Assembly (NCBI RefSeq): GCF_002077945.1
Contig: NZ_LVYD01000124.1
Coordinates: forward strand, 614,740-678,739
Origin: Niastella vici
GTDB lineage: Bacteria > Bacteroidota > Bacteroidia > Chitinophagales > Chitinophagaceae
Reading direction: 5' to 3'
DNA: 64,000 nt
Positions 60,782-64,000 of this stretch are shown one piece after another. The notes beneath the pieces were generated by a model. The model searched no databases and was not told where the DNA came from. It worked only from the letters and a program-made list of their open reading frames with translations. The position numbers were made by a program, and so were the translations under genes. Within the stretch, counting starts at the first letter, position 1, and every line of letters begins with the position of its first letter.

Positions 60782-62602
60782 ATGGGGGCTATTCTACTTT
60801 ATTTGCTGAAAGCGAACCTGGTCATCAGTATTTTCTTTTTGGCCTATTACTGTTTGCTGAGAAAGGAAAAATTTTTCAGATTGAACAGGATCGTCCTTTT
60901 GAGTGCTATTGGCCTGGCCTTCCTTTTACCCTTATTGCCCGCCCTCGAGAGTACTACTGAAAATGGGCTGAGGCGCGGCATGTGGGCCATGAGGCCTTTC
61001 TCTCATTGGGAGCATCCATTCAGCGATGCACCGGATACGGCAGCCATAAGCCCCCATGTACATTCCCCGGTGTCAACACTGCAGCCTGCACACAATACGA
61101 TACCGGTAATCAAAGTTGTGAATATTCTTGACCGGGTATATTTTTTGGTAGCGGTAGTGCTGCTGCTACGTTTGCTTTTTCAAATACAACAAGTCTGTCG
61201 CATAATTAGAAGAAGCAGGCGCGAAAAAGTAAACGGCATTATTTACTGCTATCATGAACTGGACCTGCCAGTTTTCTCATTCTTTCGTTGCCTGGTAATG
61301 AACAAAGGTCATTATCCGCCTGCAGATGTTGAGCAGATCATTTCTCATGAGCAGGAGCATATCCGTCAGGGACACAATTTTGATCTGTTGCTGGTGGAAT
61401 TAGTGCATGCATTGTGCTGGATCAATCCATTCCTCATTGGATTAAAACGAACGGTGAAGCTCAACCTGGAATTTCTTGCAGACAAGGCGGTACTGGACAA
61501 AGGAGCTGACCCTTCTTCCTATCAATACAGCATGCTGAGATGTCTGCGGCCGTCGGGACTACCGTTGGTCAATTTATTTGCTTCATCTAAAATTAAAACA
61601 CGCATTTATATGATGAACAAAAAAAGTTCTCCCATCCGCAATATGTACAAATATGCGCTGGTGCTTCCCTTGCTAACCGGGTGCTATTTCATGGTGAATC
61701 CCTTAAAAGCACGATCAATGCCTTCCACCAACCACCTGGAAACGGTACTTCCCCCTCGCCAGGACCTGAAAGCGTTTGAAGGCTATTATCTGGCCGACTT
61801 CGATAAGGATACTTATATTCAGATCAGGGCTACAGGTAACCAGTTAATTCTTAAACAACTGTGGAATGATAGAGAGATTGTATTCAATCAACAGTCAGCG
61901 CTGGAGTTTTTAAACGTGAATAAAGATTTTCCCCTTAAATTTTTCAAAAACGACCAGGGTGCGGTTGTGCAACTATTGGCATACAATAAAGACCATTGGA
62001 ATAAAGTGAAGAGTTATGCACCACCAAAGTACATTCATCTTCAAGCCGGGCAATTGAAATCTTTTGAAGGTTATTACCAGATTGACGGGCAGGATGGCAA
62101 AAGGGATTATATCCAGATCGAATCTACCCCCGACGGGCTGAAACTCCGCGAGGGTTGGACTGGAAGGGAGATAATGTTTAGGCCTACAGCAGCTACAGAA
62201 TTCTTTGCTCAGCAATGGAGGTTCCCGCTTCAATTTACCAAAGATGACAATGGTAATGTTACGCAGGTGCTGGCTTTTCATCGCGATCTGTGGAAAAAGA
62301 TGCAGGACCCCTCTACCGCTGTAATGAAAAAGGAAGTTAAACTACAGCCTGCGCAGCTAAAGGCCCTGGAAGGCAAGTATCAAATAATTGCTGGCGATAA
62401 ACTCACCATTAAAGCCGAAAAGGAAGGCATCGTACTCACACAGCTGTGGGACAATGTAGCGGTGCACCTGGTGCCTTCTTCTGCCACGGAGTTCTTTAGT
62501 AAAGAGAATGGTATGCCTCTTGTCTTTACCCTCGACCAAAATGGGGTAGCTACAGAAGTGCTTGCATACGAAAAAGACCGTTGGACGAAAATAAAAGAAT
62601 GA
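60782..62602 (+). CDS. M56 (BlaR1-like) membrane peptidase with three DUF3471-like repeats
   Basis: The 606-residue protein starts with MGAILLYLLKANLVISIFF, then further helices and a large loop. A peptidase M56 domain (residues 90-300) has IISHEQEHIRQGHNFDLLLV, the HExxH zinc site, and NLEFLADKAVLDKG with the third ligand region. A membrane helix (YKYALVLPLLTGCYFMVNPL) ends the peptidase. The periplasmic C-terminus (residues 325-606) has three tandem repeats of about 90 residues, each starting LKAFEGYYLADF, LKSFEGYYQIDG or LKALEGKYQIIA. Each contains L-x-Q/E-x-W-x-x-[RV]-[EA]-[IV]-x-[FL]-x-P/Q-x-[SA]-[AS]-x-E-F and ends in LAY/FxKDxWxKxK. These resemble the DUF3471 domain of serine hydrolases. 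In BlaR1 the C-terminus is a penicillin-binding sensor; here the sensor has been replaced. It presumably cleaves the BlaI-like repressor on stimulus. Confidence 0.85.
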   Translation: MGAILLYLLKANLVISIFFLAYYCLLRKEKFFRLNRIVLLSAIGLAFLLPLLPALESTTENGLRRGMWAMRPFSHWEHPFSDAPDTAAISPHVHSPVSTLQPAHNTIPVIKVVNILDRVYFLVAVVLLLRLLFQIQQVCRIIRRSRREKVNGIIYCYHELDLPVFSFFRCLVMNKGHYPPADVEQIISHEQEHIRQGHNFDLLLVELVHALCWINPFLIGLKRTVKLNLEFLADKAVLDKGADPSSYQYSMLRCLRPSGLPLVNLFASSKIKTRIYMMNKKSSPIRNMYKYALVLPLLTGCYFMVNPLKARSMPSTNHLETVLPPRQDLKAFEGYYLADFDKDTYIQIRATGNQLILKQLWNDREIVFNQQSALEFLNVNKDFPLKFFKNDQGAVVQLLAYNKDHWNKVKSYAPPKYIHLQAGQLKSFEGYYQIDGQDGKRDYIQIESTPDGLKLREGWTGREIMFRPTAATEFFAQQWRFPLQFTKDDNGNVTQVLAFHRDLWKKMQDPSTAVMKKEVKLQPAQLKALEGKYQIIAGDKLTIKAEKEGIVLTQLWDNVAVHLVPSSATEFFSKENGMPLVFTLDQNGVATEVLAYEKDRWTKIKE

Positions 62603-62764
62603 TTTGCCGGCTGGCGAACAATCTATAAAACAAAGACTGTCTTTTATGTTTGCAAAAGCATGGAGACGGCCTTCCCGGCGAAGCAAAAGCAACTTAAGCC
62701 TTATACCATTTTGCATTAAAATGAAGCAACCGGTACTTCAGCAGTCTGGACAAAAAGCCCTGTT

Positions 62765-62975
62765 TTATTTACTGAATTCCATAAACTTCGACAGGTCGAA
62801 TTTTTTCGACAGGGCAAGGGAAACAGTTGGTTTGTTGTTGGGTTTTATTAGTCCCCTTACTTCACCGGTGAAAGAGATACCATAGGTTTCTTCGTTCAGG
62901 CGGAACTGTACGAGATAAAAAGGCAGCCAACACCCCCTGCAAATATTGACAGGTTTTTGTTTTCGGGAAGGTTAC
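62765..62975 (-). pseudogene. Coding-like minus-strand remnant of unknown family
   Basis: On the minus strand a frame open between stop codons reads FYLVQFRLNEETYGISFTGE, then VRGLIKPNNKPTVSLALSKK and FDLSKFMEFSK before the TAA at 62765-62767. It has good codon character but no start and loses its frame upstream near 62925-62975, where a second frame (ENKNLSIFAGGVGCLF) looks like its continuation. I therefore treat it as a frameshifted remnant. I do not recognise the family. Confidence 0.35.
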
Positions 62976-63135
62976 TTTTGCTCTTGCCAAAGCAGAATGG
63001 CCTGATGTCGCGTTTGTAAAGAAAAACACCCTTTTGTTACACCTGACCGGCATTGCCAACTTCGAAGCACTTGTAGCTATTTATGGTGTACCAGGCACAA
63101 TACCCCCCTTAGATTGTCGTATTACCCACCCGTAA
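62950..63135 (+). pseudogene. Short plus-strand coding-like fragment, no start
   Basis: After the TGA at 62947-62949 the plus frame is open for 61 codons to TAA at 63133-63135 and reads KVTFALAKAEWPDVAFVKKN then TLLLHLTGIANFEALVAIYG. It has no start codon and no recognised domain. It may be a chance frame or a relic. The rest of 62603-63195 holds nothing recognisable. Confidence 0.2.
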
Positions 63136-63195
63136 GTTCAGAAAGAGTGCGTTACATTCGGGAAACAGATCTTAACCGGTAATTTTATATTTTAT

Positions 63196-63630
63196 ATGAA
63201 CGTACAGGAACAAATCAAAAAGTATATTACCAGCCAGCCTGAACCAAAACGCAGTGAAATGCAGGAGTTGCACCAGCGCACACTTCAGGCGTTACCAGGA
63301 TGTAAATTATGGTTCGATGATGGTAAAGACAGCGAAAATAAAACTGTTACTAACCCTACCATAGGATATGGATTACAAACATTAAAGTATGCCAATGGAA
63401 AGACCAGGGAGTTTTTTCAAATTGGAATAAGTGCAAACAAAACCGGGATCTCTGTCTATATCCTTGGCATTAGCGATAAGAAATACCTGGCCCAAACGTA
63501 TGGGGAAAAAATAGGTAAGGCCAGCGTTACGGGGTATTGCATTAAGTTCAAAACGCTGAAAGATATCAACGTTGATATACTAGAAGCGGCCATACGGTAT
63601 GGGTATGAGGCACAGCATGAAAAAAAGTGA
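63196..63630 (+). CDS. DUF1801 domain protein
   Basis: The 144-residue protein has the DUF1801 (YdhG-like) fold pattern: an early helix QEQIKKYITSQPEPKRSEMQ, the strand PGCKLWFDDGKDSEN, GYGLQTLKYANGKTREFFQI, GISVYILGISDKKYLAQTYG and KASVTGYCIKFKTLKDINVD. The domain is found in small proteins linked to iron or nucleotide metabolism, but no reaction is established. A TATATTTT box lies 2 nt upstream of the ATG, near a promoter-like region. Confidence 0.8.
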   Translation: MNVQEQIKKYITSQPEPKRSEMQELHQRTLQALPGCKLWFDDGKDSENKTVTNPTIGYGLQTLKYANGKTREFFQIGISANKTGISVYILGISDKKYLAQTYGEKIGKASVTGYCIKFKTLKDINVDILEAAIRYGYEAQHEKK

Positions 63631-63806
63631 AGAAACTCCCAAATGATGCCCTGCAGCTTTTCAGTTTGACCATTTAAGCAGTTAACGGTCTCGTATAAGT
63701 TGGTAAAATTTGTATATTGCTCACAATTATGGCCCCCAATTTTTCAAATTGTGGGTAAGAACTACAAAGGCTGTGGAAGAAGTCGCTAAAGATGAGACAT
63801 AAGTCG

Positions 63807-63974
63807 CAACATTGCCACATAAGTTCGAAACTTTCCACCCAATGTTTTAAACTTTCCACGACATCTTTTGAACTTTCCATTCAATGTTTTGAACTTTCCA
63901 TCCAATGTTTTGAACTTTCCACACGAAGTTGCGAACTTGTAAAGCAAAGTTTGCAACTTGTGATCCAATGTTTG
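63807..63974. repeat. 21-bp minisatellite (about seven to eight units)
   Basis: The repeat runs in 21-bp steps from 63828 (unit AAACTTTCCACCCAATGTTT) through 63974, with a weaker first copy at 63807. Central units are GAACTTTCCATTCAATGTTT and GAACTTTCCATCCAATGTTT with one more base. As the unit is a multiple of three, both strands stay open: on the minus strand the peptide is a heptad repeat (FKTLDGK, FKTLNGK, FKTLGGK) and on the plus strand FELSIQC-type heptads. The minus frame from 63992 to 63786 encodes 68 residues ending near the repeat; the plus frame runs off the window. I do not call either a gene. The rest of 63631-63806 shows nothing recognisable. Confidence 0.8.
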
Positions 63975-64000
63975 AAACATATGCGGCATCACAAGCGTTG

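Noticed and set aside
63807..63974. CRISPR array
   Set aside because: The 21-bp repeat is continuous with no spacers and degenerates unit by unit; no cas gene is present.
1..64000. tRNA, rRNA, integrase, transposase or phage genes
   Set aside because: I looked for cloverleaf-like and transposase or integrase motifs and found none that I could support.

Overview
The window looks like chromosomal DNA of a Bacteroidota bacterium, most likely family Chitinophagaceae (Niastella/Chitinophaga-like). This is inferred from three SusC/SusD outer-membrane uptake pairs, a gliding-motility (CHU_C type) C-terminal domain, a hybrid-type two-component sensor, DUF6377 and DUF6064 proteins, many Spase II lipoproteins, the lack of clear Shine-Dalgarno sites, and promoters of the Bacteroidota form TTG-N20-TAnnTTTG. 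I saw no rRNA, tRNA, CRISPR array, phage genes or intact insertion sequence.

Layout. 1-5.3 kb: end of a tandem YHS-domain gene (cut by the window edge), an aldo/keto reductase, two AraC-family regulators and an FAD monooxygenase. 5.3-8.8 kb: a compact minus-strand operon with an SGNH hydrolase, an O-carbamoyltransferase, a 48-residue DUF5989 protein and an SxtJ-family membrane protein, recalling the sxtI-J-K genes of cyanobacterial saxitoxin clusters. 8.9-29.7 kb: mostly single-gene housekeeping and accessory functions: small secreted proteins, a decayed gliding-type adhesin fragment, YciI-like, PHA-system, SnoaL-like and SRPBCC proteins, esterases (one fused to an SMP-30 domain), an OmpA-like lipoprotein, a membrane nucleotide cyclase, an MGH1/GH63-type glucosidase, a polytopic membrane protein with conserved-looking histidines, a TPR protein without output domain, a THUMP-type RNA methyltransferase and an exported chorismate mutase.

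29.8-41.9 kb: a complete starch-utilisation (Sus-like) locus, susC-susD-susE-GH13-GH31 on the minus strand, with a divergent DUF6377 (SusR-like) regulator. SusCDE should bind and import maltooligosaccharides, the surface GH13 enzyme should cut starch and the GH31 enzyme should release glucose. 42.2-48.6 kb: a ROK repressor and a second SusC/SusD pair with no enzyme of its own. 49.1-60.2 kb: a third locus, SusC-SusD-GH43-GH5-like, read away from a two-component system in which the sensor kinase and the AraC-type response regulator are two separate genes rather than one HTCS protein. Between loci two and three lies a roughly 150-bp tandem duplication carrying an inverted repeat.

60.2-64 kb: a BlaI-type repressor with a recognisable TACA-N2-TGTA operator on its own promoter, followed by an M56 (BlaR1-like) membrane peptidase carrying three DUF3471-like repeats; then decayed coding remnants, a DUF1801 protein, and a 21-bp minisatellite at the right edge.

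The most unusual items are the carbamoyltransferase/SxtJ/DUF5989/SGNH operon, the M56 protein with its triple repeat, the split HTCS, the two repeat loci, and several genes whose promoter -7 box sits only 4-5 nt before the start codon, which suggests leaderless mRNAs. All functions are read from motifs and family resemblance only; no database search was run.
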